Below are positions 1 through 9,198 of a stretch of DNA of 64,000 bases, piece by piece. Below the pieces are notes generated by a model. It saw only the letters and a program-made list of their open reading frames with translations. It searched no databases and had not been told where the DNA came from. The stretch lies in the NCBI RefSeq assembly GCF_023101685.1, contig NZ_CP082164.1, positions 7,936,001 through 8,000,000 of the forward strand, written 5' to 3'. The stretch's first letter is position 1. The number at the start of each line of letters is the position of its first letter. A program made the position numbers and the translations under genes. Source of the DNA: Bradyrhizobium sp. 186 (GTDB lineage: Bacteria > Pseudomonadota > Alphaproteobacteria > Rhizobiales > Xanthobacteraceae).

Positions 1-821
1 ATCTTGATCAGCGCCTTGGTGTCCTTCGGGAAGCACGAGCCGCCGAAGCCCGGGCGGCATGCAGGAATTTTGTGCCGATGCGGTTGTCCAGGCCAATGCC
101 GCGCGCGACCTCCTGGACGTTGGCGCCGACTTTCTCGGCAAGGTCGGCGATCTCATTGATGAAGGTGATCTTGGTGGCGAGGAATGCGTTCGCGGCGTAT
201 TTGATCATCTCGGCGGTGCGACGCTCCGTGAACATCAGTGGCGCCTGGTTCAGCGACAGCGGCCGATAGACGTCGCCCATCACCTTGCGGCCGCGCTCGT
301 CGGAGGTGCCGACCACGACACGATCGGGATATTTGAAGTCGCGGATCGCGGCGCCCTCGCGCAGGAATTCGGGATTGGAGGCGACCACGACGTCGGCCTT
401 GGGATTGGTCTCGCGAATGATGCGCTCAACCTCGTCGCCGGTGCCGACCGGAACGGTCGATTTCGTCACCACGACAGTGAAGCCGGACAGCGATTGCGCG
501 ATCTCGCGCGCGGCGGCGTAGACGTAGGAAAAGATCGGTGTGACCGTCGCCGCGACGCGACGGCGTACCGACCGCGATGAAGACGGCGTCGGCGTCCGCC
601 ACCGGCTTCGACAGATCCGTGGTGAAGTCCAGCCGCTTGGCCTTGACGTTGGTCGCGACAAGCTCGTCGAGCCCCGGCTCGTAGATCGGGATCTCGCCGC
701 GATGGAGTGCCGCGATCTTCTTCTCGTCCTTGTCGACGCAGGTGACGTCGTGACCGAAATCCGCAAAGCAGGCTCCGGACACCAGTCCCACATAGCCCGT
801 GCCGATCATTGCGATTCGCAT
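1..821 (-). pseudogene. ugd: UDP-glucose 6-dehydrogenase, partial, two frameshifts
   Basis: UDP-glucose dehydrogenase family: NAD-dependent oxidation of UDP-glucose to UDP-glucuronate for polysaccharide synthesis. The ATG at 821 opens with the Rossmann motif [10 protein letters not shown] and continues to about residue 97 ([13 protein letters not shown]). There the frame breaks at an A-run at 529-532; removing one base restores [11 protein letters not shown] and the KSTVPVGTG and NPEFLREGAA family motifs. A second break lies at 51-55, where one missing base separates KFLHA from GFGGSCFPKD; the catalytic Cys codon is at about 33-35. The gene leaves the window at base 1. It lies downstream of manC and the epimerase on the same strand, with GGAAAG about 11 bases before the start. 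Either a pseudogene or two single-base sequencing errors; family assignment is secure, functional state is not. Confidence 0.85.
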
Positions 822-966
822 GAAAAACTCTTTCCGTTGACGACGGATGTCCCGCTGAACATCCTAGACCATTTCTCTATCCGGCCGCACGCCCAACATT
901 AGGGCAGGTTGCTGCGCGGGCCGAATGAACCTTCACCGCGCGTTCCAGATACGGCTCGAAAGCCTT

Positions 967-2394
967 TCAGGAGCGCTGATAGTCGTCTTCAATCCGGATG
1001 ATGTCGTCTTCCCCGAGATAGCTGCCGGTCTGGACCTCGATCAGCTCCAGCATGATCTTGCCGGGGTTCTCCATCCGGTGCACCGCGCCCATCGGGATGT
1101 AGATCGACTCGTTCTCGTGCACCGTCTTCACGGTCTCGTTGACGGTGACCCGGGCAGCGCCGCGGACCACGATCCAGTGCTCGGCCCGATGATGGTGCTT
1201 CTGGAGCGACAGTCGCCCGCCGGGCTTGACCACGATGCGCTTGACCTGATGACGCTCGCCATTGTCGACCGATTGGTAACTGCCCCAGGGCCGATGCACC
1301 TTGAGATGCTCCTCGGTGACTTTCGGGGCAACCGCCTTGAGCTTGGTTACGAGGCGCTTCAGGCCGTTGGCATCCTTCTGGCGCGAGACCAGCACCGCAT
1401 CGGCGGTCGCGACCACGACGAGATCGTCGACGCCTTCGAGCGCGACCAGCGCGGAATCGGTGGTGACGTTGCAGTTGCGCGAATCTTCGAACACCGCGGC
1501 GCCGTGTGCGGCGTTGCCTTGCGCGTCCTTCTCCGACAGCTCCCACACTGCAAGCCAGGAGCCGACATCGGACCAGCCGCAAGCCACCGGCACCACCGCG
1601 GCGCGCGATGTCTTCTCCATCACCGCATAGTCGATCGAAATCGCCTTGGCCGAGCCGAACGCCTGCGGCTCCAGCGTCACGAAGCCGAGATCGCGGCCGG
1701 CATTGGCGACCGCATCGGAGATCGCCTCCACGCTCGCAGCGTCGACCCTGCGGTATTCGTCGAGCAGCAATGCGGCCGGGAACATGAAGTTGCCGCTGTT
1801 CCAGAGATAGCCGGAGTTGACGTAGTCGGCAGCCTTCACGGCGTCAGGCTTCTCGACGAAGCGCGCGACCGCATGCACCTCGCCGGTGATCACCTCGCCC
1901 GGGCTGATATAGCCGTATTCGGTTGCCGGCCGCTCCGGCTTGACGCCGAAGGTGACGATGCGCCCGGCACTCGCGGCCGTGAGGCCTTCGCGGCAGGCGG
2001 CGACGAAGGCGGCATTGTCCTGCACCACATGGTCGGCGGCGAGCGCGAGCACGATCGCGTCGGCGGCGCGGTTCTGCGCGAACACCGCGCCCGCAGCGAT
2101 CGCGGGCCCGGAGTCGCGCCGCATCGGTTCGAGGATCACGTCGGCCTCGATGCCGATCTCGGCCAGCTGCTCCAGCACCATGAAACGGTAGGATGCATTG
2201 GTGATGACGATCGGACGATCGAACAGCGCGCTATCCGAGACGCGCAGCAGCGTGTCCTGGAAGGTCGAGCGGGTGCCGAACAGCGGCAGGAATTGCTTGG
2301 GCCGCACCTCGCGCGAGGCCGGCCACAGCCGTGTGCCGGCACCGCCGCACATGATCAGGGGGATTATCTTTTGAGACACGTGCGAGCTACTCAT
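967..2394 (-). CDS. manC: Mannose-1-phosphate guanylyltransferase / mannose-6-phosphate isomerase
   Basis: Type II bifunctional enzyme of about 475 residues, the usual family length. The N-terminal nucleotidyltransferase carries GGAGTRLWPASREVRPKQF (about residues 17-35) and FVEKPD near residue 165. The C-terminal cupin (from about residue 394) has LQKHHHRAEHWIVV, the metal-binding isomerase part. Expected role: GTP plus mannose-1-P to GDP-mannose, and fructose-6-P to mannose-6-P. GDP-mannose is also the substrate of the gmd/fcl pair at 27.6-29.6 kb. An upstream in-frame start at 2430 would overlap the preceding epimerase gene by 28 bases; I prefer the ATG at 2394, which leaves 8 bases between the genes. 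Cytoplasmic; probably co-transcribed with the epimerase. Confidence 0.9.
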   Translation of the reverse strand: MSSSHVSQKIIPLIMCGGAGTRLWPASREVRPKQFLPLFGTRSTFQDTLLRVSDSALFDRPIVITNASYRFMVLEQLAEIGIEADVILEPMRRDSGPAIAAGAVFAQNRAADAIVLALAADHVVQDNAAFVAACREGLTAASAGRIVTFGVKPERPATEYGYISPGEVITGEVHAVARFVEKPDAVKAADYVNSGYLWNSGNFMFPAALLLDEYRRVDAASVEAISDAVANAGRDLGFVTLEPQAFGSAKAISIDYAVMEKTSRAAVVPVACGWSDVGSWLAVWELSEKDAQGNAAHGAAVFEDSRNCNVTTDSALVALEGVDDLVVVATADAVLVSRQKDANGLKRLVTKLKAVAPKVTEEHLKVHRPWGSYQSVDNGERHQVKRIVVKPGGRLSLQKHHHRAEHWIVVRGAARVTVNETVKTVHENESIYIPMGAVHRMENPGKIMLELIEVQTGSYLGEDDIIRIEDDYQRS

Positions 2395-2402
2395 GTGAGG
2401 GG

Positions 2403-3431
2403 TTATACATGGTGATACCGTCGATACCATTCGACGAAGCGGCCTAGACCGTCCGCGAGCGGCATCGATGGCGCGAAGCCGACGTCGCGCTGGAGGGCGA
2501 GAATGTCGGCGCGCGTCTCCAGGACCTCACCGGCCTGCATCGGCAGAAGCTTGCGGATCGCCGGCTTGCCGATGATCTGCTCCAGCGTCTCGACGAATTC
2601 GATCAGATTGACCGACCTGTTGTTGCCGATGTTGTAGACGCGATATGGCGCGTAACTCGTCGAGCACTCGGGCCGCTCGGCGTCCCATTCGGGATTCGGC
2701 GCCGCAGGCCGGTCGAGCGTGCGGATCACCCCTTCGACGATGTCGTCGACATAGGTGAAGTCGCGCCACATATTGCCATTATTGAAAATATTGATCGGCT
2801 CATTCGCGAAGATCGCGCGCGTGAACAGATAGGCGGCCATGTCCGGGCGGCCCCATGGTCCGTAGACGGTGAAGAAACGAAGACCGGTCACCGGAAGCCC
2901 ATGAACATGGGCAAACGCATGGGCCATGAGCTCGTTGGCCTGCTTGCTCGCCGCATAAAGGCTGACCGGATGGTTCACCGAGTGCTCGGTCGAGTACGGC
3001 AAGGTGCGGTTGGCGCCATACACCGAACTCGACGAGGCGTAGACAAGATGCGCCACACCGTGGCGCCGCCCGGCTTCGAGCACAGTGACAAAGCCGTCAC
3101 AATTGGCGCGGATGCTGGTGATGGGATCGTCGATCGACGCACGCACCCCCGGTTGAGCCGCAAGGTGAACAACGCGATCGGGCGAGACCTCGTCGAAAAC
3201 GCGCGCCACCGCGGCAAAGTCTGCGAGGTCGATCTCGGAGAAGCTGAAGCCAGGACGGTGCTTCAGCGTTTCGAGCCGCGCACGTTTCAAGGCCGGATCG
3301 TAATATGGCGTGAATGAGTCGATACCGACGACCTGTTCGCCACGCGCCAACAGCCGTTCACAAACGTGCATTCCGATAAAGCCGGCGGCACCGGTAACGA
3401 TCACTGGCCGTAAAGTTGTCATCTCGTTCAT
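2403..3431 (-). CDS. lspL: UDP-glucuronate 4-epimerase (extended SDR)
   Basis: NAD-dependent sugar epimerase of 342 residues. It has the glycine-rich VTGAAGFIG at residues 12-20, FFTVYGPWGRPDMA and the catalytic YxxxK in SLYAASKQ. The PYYDPALKRARL and NEPINIFNNGNM segments are typical of UDP-glucuronate 4-epimerases (LspL/Cap1J type), which make UDP-galacturonate. The neighbouring UDP-glucose dehydrogenase would supply the substrate. A TTG start at 3443 is possible, but the ATG at 3431 has GGCGGA just upstream and is preferred. Galacturonate is a known component of Bradyrhizobium japonicum exopolysaccharide; linking this gene to it is inference. Confidence 0.85.
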   Translation of the reverse strand: MNEMTTLRPVIVTGAAGFIGMHVCERLLARGEQVVGIDSFTPYYDPALKRARLETLKHRPGFSFSEIDLADFAAVARVFDEVSPDRVVHLAAQPGVRASIDDPITSIRANCDGFVTVLEAGRRHGVAHLVYASSSSVYGANRTLPYSTEHSVNHPVSLYAASKQANELMAHAFAHVHGLPVTGLRFFTVYGPWGRPDMAAYLFTRAIFANEPINIFNNGNMWRDFTYVDDIVEGVIRTLDRPAAPNPEWDAERPECSTSYAPYRVYNIGNNRSVNLIEFVETLEQIIGKPAIRKLLPMQAGEVLETRADILALQRDVGFAPSMPLADGLGRFVEWYRRYHHV

Positions 3432-3723
3432 TCCGCCAAGCAATGCCCGACCAGGACAGGAGAGGCAAGGTCGCGACGATCACGACAATCATCAAACCAA
3501 GCGGGTACATCTAAGCGCATCGAAATGTGTAGGAAACATGATGGCGCCATGCTTTGGCGCATGCTATCCGGCTGCCAGCACGCTCGGACCATAGCGTCAC
3601 ATGTGCTACACGTCATAGATCGTATATTCGGCGCGGTAAGGCGGTCACGGAAAAATTGGCTTCATTCTGCACACGAATGTGAGTAGATCTACTTAAAGAT
3701 GTATATCATTTTAATACTCCCTC
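3432..3723. other. Intergenic region, AT-richer, no gene seen
   Basis: About 290 bases between the epimerase start and a decayed gene. Base composition drops visibly toward A+T at 3640-3720 compared with the flanking genes. It should hold the promoter of the leftward epimerase-manC-ugd unit, but I cannot assign -35/-10 elements with confidence. Confidence 0.4.
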
Positions 3724-4303
3724 TCAATCTAGCTGCATCATCGGGCTTGAGTTGATCATCGCGCGAATTGCACGATCGCGGCGGGCCATGGCGCGAGCTT
3801 CATAACGGTCCAGCCTAGCGAGCTCGGGCAGCGCTCGGCGTACAGCCTCGGCCGAGCCTTCGGCCTCGTCAGAGGACATCCTCGCCAACGGATCTGGTGG
3901 TGTCGGTCGCGGGGGCAAAGATTTGGTTCGAAGGGCGAACTTGACATAGCCCAATTCTTCTTTCCTTGAGGTGAAGATCGGCGGCGGGTCGGCCGATCCC
4001 AGCGCCGATGCGTGCTTTATCAGTTGTGTTTTGACCTGGCGGACACACGGGCGAGATCAAAGGCGGCGATCGCGCGGCGCGAGCCAACTCAAGGGCGATG
4101 CGGTCGTGCCGCGGGCCAGCGATTTGTTCGGCGAGCTCCTCGATCAGCCCGGCCTCCGCGGCGTTCGCTCGGAACGGTACGGATAGCCCATGCCTCAGAG
4201 CGTTTTTGCTGACGCGTCTCTTGCCGCCGCGCGAGGGCGGCCCGGTTCTCTTGCGTGCATTCCGCCGATTGGCTGCCATCTGGCTTTCGCTCGCCATAGT
4301 CAC
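3724..4303 (-). pseudogene. Decayed hypothetical gene (NRRNARK...NALRHGL family)
   Basis: The N-terminal part from the ATG at 4303 carries ANRRNARKRTGPPSRGGKRR and NALRHGLS, typical of a widespread hypothetical family common in Bradyrhizobium and Rhodopseudomonas. The frame fails after ALELARAA. Reading on in other frames gives IAAFDLAR, then VRQVKTQLIKHASALGS, then ALPELARLDRYEARAMARR, the expected C-terminal end. This implies one indel near 4060 and an apparent two-base GT duplication near 4040. No function is known for the family. The full-length product is not encoded by this sequence. Confidence 0.65.
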
Positions 4304-4495
4304 CCTACCTGCTGACGAGCATCAAGCTGCGCGAGCGAAGGCTGATCCGCCGCGCGCTCCGCCGCGGATCGGACCCGAATAGCAAACGCGTCGCGATAGC
4401 TCGAAATGGCGCCAAAAGCGCGCAGCGTGAACAAGGGCGCGTCCCTGACCCGATATGCCGCTCGGATCGCCACGTGTCCCAAGAGCAAAGGTCTT
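4304..4495. other. Short intergenic region, nothing recognised
   Basis: Gap between the acyltransferase stop and the decayed hypothetical gene. Only short frames antisense or out of frame with the neighbours are present, and no hairpin with a T-run was seen. Confidence 0.3.
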
Positions 4496-5689
4496 TCAGG
4501 ACGATGAAACGGCCTTAGCGTCGGCGTGATCACGAACGGACGCCTGTTCGCCCGCGCGCTCGTTAGACTTGGAGTTGCGCAACAAGAACAGAGCTCTCCA
4601 ATCGCACCGGTGGCCAAACTCAATATAGCGATAGCTCAAAGCGCTCAGCGCGATCACTATTGCGAGATACGGCAATGACAATCGAAGCGTGTCTTTCAAC
4701 GAAGAAGTATCCGGCGGGATCATTTCGACCATGATGATCGAATGCCATGCATAGATGCTGTAACACATGCATCCGACGACTTGAATTGCCCATGCTTCGA
4801 ATACACGATTTGCCGACCATGCCCCGCACAGCACCGCAAGCAACACCATGGAAAACCCGGCGCAAAATATCGCCGTATAGAGAATGCTCACGGCCCAGGG
4901 GCCGTGATCCTTGAGAAATATGGCGGCAATCATCAGCAGCCCCCCGGGCAGCAGCCCACGCGAATGGAATTGCCTGAGCGAGGCGCTGTCCCTGGACTTG
5001 ACATAAAGATCGCAAACCAACATTCCGAAAATGAATTGGTAGCACGACCCGAAGATGCCGCCCACAAACGGGCGAAATATACCGATCCGATCGACCGCGA
5101 TAAGATTTCCGGCCACCACGAAGGCTGAGCAGACGACCACGCTCAACAGCGCCAGCCTTTCGAGGCTCCACCGCGCGATCAGAAGCATCAGCAGCGGAAA
5201 CAAAAGGCTAAACCAGATTTCAACACCGACGGACCACAACACGGGATTGGACGGGGGCATAAACCCGTGCGGCGCAAAAATGAAAAGTGTCGATAGGAGT
5301 CCGCCAAGCTCCATATACCAGCCGTGCGATCCAGCGGGAGACTTGGCATGGAGTGCAACCGTCACGAGGACGACGATATAGTAAAGCGGAAGCAACCGGG
5401 CAGCGCGATGCCAATAGAAATCCGGGAAGTCCGCCAGCCGATTGATAGATTTCTTTTTCGTGCGATAGGGAAGGTACAGAACGAATCCAGAGAGCACAAA
5501 AAAGATATTTACGCCCAAGAAGCCGCGCTTCGCGATAACGGCAAGGAGACCATTGGGATCGAGCTCGCCGGGAAACGATGGCGTACTGGATGTGAACGGA
5601 ACAAACAGATGAAAGACGATCACCATCATAATGGCGAGTCCACGAAGGCCGTTGACGGCCCCGATCTTCTGTGCGCCGCTTTCTGCCAT
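4496..5689 (-). CDS. Acyltransferase 3 family membrane protein
   Basis: Polytopic inner-membrane O-acyltransferase of the OafA/ExoZ type, about 397 residues and 10 or so hydrophobic segments. The N-terminus has the family hallmarks: NGLRGLAIMMVIVFHL with the conserved Arg and His, then GFLGVNIFFVLSGFVLYLP and FYWHRAARLLPLYY. Members transfer acetyl or other acyl groups from the cytoplasm to sugars of lipid-linked or exported glycans. Within this locus it probably decorates an exopolysaccharide or LPS repeat unit; the acceptor cannot be told. The ATG at 5689 starts MAESGAQ; an upstream TTG at 5719 adds ten residues without a family match. A second, dissimilar acyltransferase-3 gene lies at 34028. 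Confidence 0.85.
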   Translation of the reverse strand: MAESGAQKIGAVNGLRGLAIMMVIVFHLFVPFTSSTPSFPGELDPNGLLAVIAKRGFLGVNIFFVLSGFVLYLPYRTKKKSINRLADFPDFYWHRAARLLPLYYIVVLVTVALHAKSPAGSHGWYMELGGLLSTLFIFAPHGFMPPSNPVLWSVGVEIWFSLLFPLLMLLIARWSLERLALLSVVVCSAFVVAGNLIAVDRIGIFRPFVGGIFGSCYQFIFGMLVCDLYVKSRDSASLRQFHSRGLLPGGLLMIAAIFLKDHGPWAVSILYTAIFCAGFSMVLLAVLCGAWSANRVFEAWAIQVVGCMCYSIYAWHSIIMVEMIPPDTSSLKDTLRLSLPYLAIVIALSALSYRYIEFGHRCDWRALFLLRNSKSNERAGEQASVRDHADAKAVSSS

Positions 5690-5939
5690 GGCGGCGGAAC
5701 CTGGAGATTGTAATAACAAGATAGGCTATCTCAACATTTCGTGGTTTGCTACTTGCGATACTGGCCAGATTGAACCGCCTGTCAATCGACAGCGCTACCA
5801 CATCATTCATCAGGACAGATACTGAACGAGCGCGGCCAGGACGGACACGCGAACAACGTGCCTTCAAATAGTCAATTACGGGATATAGAGGCAGCAGGCT
5901 TGCTTTGGGGCGTAATTGTGAGAGCGCACGTATAGCTTG

Positions 5940-6359
5940 ATGGCAGGGCTCCTTATCATATTTGTTCTGCTCGCGATTGGCTTCGCTGCCGGCTATGGCA
6001 CGCGCGAGCTAATCTCGCGCAAGCGACACGCGGAGTACCTGCAATTACAGCCGTACATTTCGCCCGCGCTCAGACCCAAGCAATCATCTTCTGATGAACG
6101 CACCAGGACGCGACATGCCGCGTCTGAACCGCCAATGGCTGAAAGGCGACGGACGAACTACGACATCACGCGCTCGTTTCAAGACATATCCATTCACGAC
6201 CGCAAGCCAGAAAACCCGGCGAGCCCTGCCGGCGGAAACTTGCATCTGGTCCAGGCTCATCGGCCTGAGCCGGACGCTGGATCTTTGCAGCCCGCGAACT
6301 TCGAACAGAGCCTCGAGGAGTTGGTCGCAATCCTGCAGCGCCGCAGGCAGGACGTCTAG
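5940..6359 (+). CDS. Small membrane-anchored hypothetical protein
   Basis: 139 residues starting at the ATG at 5940, just after a TTG. One N-terminal hydrophobic segment (LLIIFVLLAIGFAAGYG) is followed by a polar, Arg- and Pro-rich tail and a short helical end (SLEELVAILQRRRQ). It looks like a single-span protein with most of its mass in the cytoplasm. I do not recognise a family. It lies between the divergent acyltransferase and another small membrane protein. Confidence 0.5.
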   Translation: MAGLLIIFVLLAIGFAAGYGTRELISRKRHAEYLQLQPYISPALRPKQSSSDERTRTRHAASEPPMAERRRTNYDITRSFQDISIHDRKPENPASPAGGNLHLVQAHRPEPDAGSLQPANFEQSLEELVAILQRRRQDV

Positions 6360-6571
6360 GCCCTTTACTCCCGAGTCGGTTTGATCAGAAGTCTTTCGCC
6401 GTGTCTGCGTTTTGCAGCGTGGTAGTGCCGACGGCTTTAGGGATGCTGAGGATGTTCCTGGAAGGTGAAGCCGCTGCCCATTTTCGGCGAAAGTGGCACA
6501 CTCACAAATTGACTAGCAGGCGCAGTTAGAAAGTGGTATCTTTTCAGCAGTTCTGTGGTTGAAATGCGACG

Positions 6572-6925
6572 ATGCCCCGTGTCCAGGACATCCTTGGCGC
6601 ACATGCAGGAGGGTGGATTTTGATCTTGCTGTTGATAGCAAGCCTGTTGATAGCAAGCGGCGTGGTGGGTTTTCTTTTGGGACGCACCTTTCGCGCGTTC
6701 GTCCTCATTCCCGCAACGATGCTAATCCTGGTTCCAGCGTGGTATTTGGGCACTGAGCAGGGTTTGGTGACTGGTGCGCTATCATTTGTCGTCAGCGCCG
6801 TGGTCATGCAGGTGGCGTATTTCGCGAGCCTGCTAACCAATCTGCTTCGCCAGAACCTCTCGCTGCTCGATCAAGTACAGTCGGAGGCATCCCCGCCGTT
6901 GCCTGAATCACGAGTCGCACTCTAA
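6572..6925 (+). CDS. Small polytopic hypothetical membrane protein
   Basis: 117 residues with three or so hydrophobic segments: WILILLLIASLLIASGVVGFL, FVLIPATMLILVPAWYL and VTGALSFVVSAVVMQVAYF. A short Ser/Pro-rich tail follows. The ATG at 6572 is the first good start. No family is recognised. The uninterrupted alternation of hydrophobic spans argues for a real gene. Confidence 0.5.
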   Translation: MPRVQDILGAHAGGWILILLLIASLLIASGVVGFLLGRTFRAFVLIPATMLILVPAWYLGTEQGLVTGALSFVVSAVVMQVAYFASLLTNLLRQNLSLLDQVQSEASPPLPESRVAL

Positions 6926-7501
6926 TCAATCACTGGCGCGACAGTGGGCATGCATGCCGGGGATTTCGTCGCATTGCGACGTGCCCCCGGATAAGCCTCA
7001 AGCTCGTTTAGTCGCGCGTGCCACGGATGATATTTTCCACGTCGATAGAGCCGTCGGTCTGCCCGTCGACCGGTTCCATTGTGGTCCCGTCGGGATTTCC
7101 CAGTCGGTGCACCGCCGGTCATAGTCCGGCTTGCGAACACTTCGAAACCGTCAGCGGAAAGTCTGTCCCGCGCCACCTCAGCGCACGCCGCATTCCACAC
7201 TGAACGCCACCTGGGCTCGATTTCCTCAATGAACTAATAGCATTATATCAGCAGTGACTCACGCTGTCGGGGATTGATGACAACGGCGAGGCGGATCTGG
7301 AACCGGCGCCTGTGAAATCCCCGGCCGATATTTCTCTATTGTGCAGAAGAAGCGCACAGATGGCCTTGCCAATGGGCTTATGAAATGCAGATCAATTCGC
7401 TGAAGATATGACTGCCGTCGATGGCACCTATCTTCGCCGTCTTTGTCGTGTCCTGTCTTAAGATTGCGCCAATGTGTGTTTGGTTGACTGGAGGATCCAA
7501 G
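6926..7501. other. Intergenic region without a convincing gene
   Basis: About 575 bases. Several short frames exist on both strands (the longest about 92 codons, leftward) but none has a family motif, and no ribosome site supports them. The right end holds the GGAGG site at 7490-7494 used by the next gene. No terminator hairpin was recognised. Confidence 0.35.
7490..7494 (+). promoter_or_regulatory. Shine-Dalgarno site deciding the start at 7502
   Basis: GGAGG lies seven bases before the ATG at 7502. It supports MELLARAAARR as the N-terminus rather than an in-frame upstream start at 7421. Confidence 0.6.
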
Positions 7502-8662
7502 ATGGAACTGCTGGCGAGAGCAGCGGCACGCCGCAGTAGCGCACGGGACACACTGCAAGAGTCGACGGGCACAGACCAAACGGCTGTAACTCTCTCGATG
7601 CCAACACCATTGCGGCCGAAGCGGCCCGATCCGGTTGTTCACCGGATTGATACCCGGCCGCTCGATATCGGTGCCGATGAGATCGTGGCGGTCGGCAAAT
7701 TCCGCAACGAGATGCTGCGACTACCCGATTTCCTGCGCCACCATCGTCGGCTAGGGATCGAACGTTTCCTCGCAATCGATGATCGTTCGGAAGATGGCAC
7801 GCGAGAATTCCTGCTCGATCAGCCGGATATTCACGTGTTCGAGGTCCGCGAGCCGTTTGCAGAATCAAGTGGTGGCGCGCGTTGGACCAGCGCTGTGCTC
7901 GACCAATTCGCGCCGGGACGGTGGGTGCTGATGCTCGACGCCGACGAGCTCTTTGTCTATCCCGGCTACGAAACTTTTGACGTTCGACGGCTGTGCCGCT
8001 ACCTGGAGAGCACCGGCGCGGATTGCATGACTGCGGAGATGGTCGATATGTATCCACGCTGGCTCGGCGGCCCGGAGCGCTATCATGCCGGTGAGAGCCT
8101 CGTCGCGTTCTGCCCCAACTTCGATTCAGATACCTATGTGAAGCGCCGTCGGCGCGGCTTTCCGACCAACTACCTGGTTGGTGGTGCGCGAGCGAGGCTG
8201 TTCTATGACGAGCCGATGCCGCCAAAGATTGCGCTTTACGACGCGCTCGTACAGTTGCTTGAGCCATACGGGCTGGCGCGGCTGCTGCCTGTAGTTAACA
8301 TCACGCGCTGGCAACCACCGCTGCTGACTAAAGTGCCGCTCGCGCGCTGGTTGCCCGGCCGCCGCTATATCGCCGCCGGTCACCTGATGGCCCCACCCGG
8401 CAAGCCAGGCGACGTCACAGGGGTCCTGCTCCATTTCAAATTTCTCCACGACTTCACCGAGAAGGTCGCCATCGCGGTCCGCGAGGGGAATTACTACCTC
8501 GGATCGGTCGAGTATCAACGCTACGCGGAGCGGCTCGCACAGAATCGGTCATTCGAGCTCATCTATCCGAAAAGCCGGATCTACCAATCGTCGGACGATC
8601 TCGTCAGTTGCGGTCTGATGCGCCTCTCCCCGGCGTACGAGGCCGCGACGCGACAACCCTAA
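7502..8662 (+). CDS. Glycosyltransferase family 2-like protein
   Basis: 386 residues, soluble. The middle resembles the GT2/GT92-like group often annotated as glycosyltransferase family 2: VGKFRNEMLRLPDFLRHHR, then FLAIDDRSEDGTREFL, and the metal/nucleotide-binding acidic triad in LMLDADELFVY. These are the positions where GT-A enzymes bind a nucleotide sugar and divalent metal. Donor and acceptor cannot be predicted. It ends 50 bases from the convergent DCC-family gene. The start at 7502 has a strong GGAGG site. Confidence 0.75.
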   Translation: MELLARAAARRSSARDTLQESTGTDQTAVTLSMPTPLRPKRPDPVVHRIDTRPLDIGADEIVAVGKFRNEMLRLPDFLRHHRRLGIERFLAIDDRSEDGTREFLLDQPDIHVFEVREPFAESSGGARWTSAVLDQFAPGRWVLMLDADELFVYPGYETFDVRRLCRYLESTGADCMTAEMVDMYPRWLGGPERYHAGESLVAFCPNFDSDTYVKRRRRGFPTNYLVGGARARLFYDEPMPPKIALYDALVQLLEPYGLARLLPVVNITRWQPPLLTKVPLARWLPGRRYIAAGHLMAPPGKPGDVTGVLLHFKFLHDFTEKVAIAVREGNYYLGSVEYQRYAERLAQNRSFELIYPKSRIYQSSDDLVSCGLMRLSPAYEAATRQP

Positions 8663-8712
8663 CCCACCCCTTCCTGTACATAGGAGGCACGCTTGAGGCC
8701 TTCCTCCAATCG

Positions 8713-9198
8713 TCACCGGGCTCCATCGTTGTGCTTGATGTTTTCCTCGGAAAGACCGATCGGTACCCGCTGTTCTGGAACATTGATCTCACCGATCAGC
8801 TTGCGGCCGAGAAGCCGAAGGAGAAGCTTCCTTCCGCGCACCAGCGCCGGATAAAGTGCCCTTGCGAAGCGCGGCCGGGAGAACACGAGCCGATTAAGGC
8901 GGTTGAAGAAAGTCGCCTCACCGGCAAGGGTTGCCAGCAGATGCATTGCCTGGGCCCCATAGTAATGCTGCCCACGCCAGCGAACCACCATGCCCTCATT
9001 TAGATCGAGGTTGCGCGCGCGAATATCGCCTACGATTGGATGCTCCGAACGCGCGTCAATCAGGTGAACGCGCTGCCCACGCTCCCGCAACTGGTACAGC
9101 AGAACATAGCGGCTGCATAGCGGGCATTCGCCGTCGTAGACCACCCAGATCTCGTCATCGCCATGGGTCAATTCGATAGTCCGTTCGCTTCCGAACAT
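8713..9198 (-). CDS. DUF393 (DCC family) thiol-disulfide-type protein
   Basis: About 161 residues. It carries VVYDGECPLCSRYVLLY, the DxxCxxC signature of the DCC (DUF393) family, predicted thioredoxin-fold proteins. Family members often sit beside or are fused to HTTM membrane proteins, as here. The function in bacteria is unsettled; a redox or carboxylase-accessory role has been suggested. The ATG at 9198 overlaps the 3' end of the upstream HTTM-like gene by 44 bases, implying tight co-transcription. The upstream in-frame start at 9264 would deepen the overlap. Confidence 0.75.
   Translation of the reverse strand: MFGSERTIELTHGDDEIWVVYDGECPLCSRYVLLYQLRERGQRVHLIDARSEHPIVGDIRARNLDLNEGMVVRWRGQHYYGAQAMHLLATLAGEATFFNRLNRLVFSRPRFARALYPALVRGRKLLLRLLGRKLIGEINVPEQRVPIGLSEENIKHNDGAR

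Noticed and set aside
925..2415. A 496-codon open frame on the + strand
   Set aside because: Exact antisense of manC, which has full family motifs; the + frame is a His/Arg/Gly-rich shadow caused by high GC.
6922..7203. Overlapping small frames on both strands
   Set aside because: None exceeds 93 codons or shows a motif; short coding-like stretches in different frames did not join into a known family.
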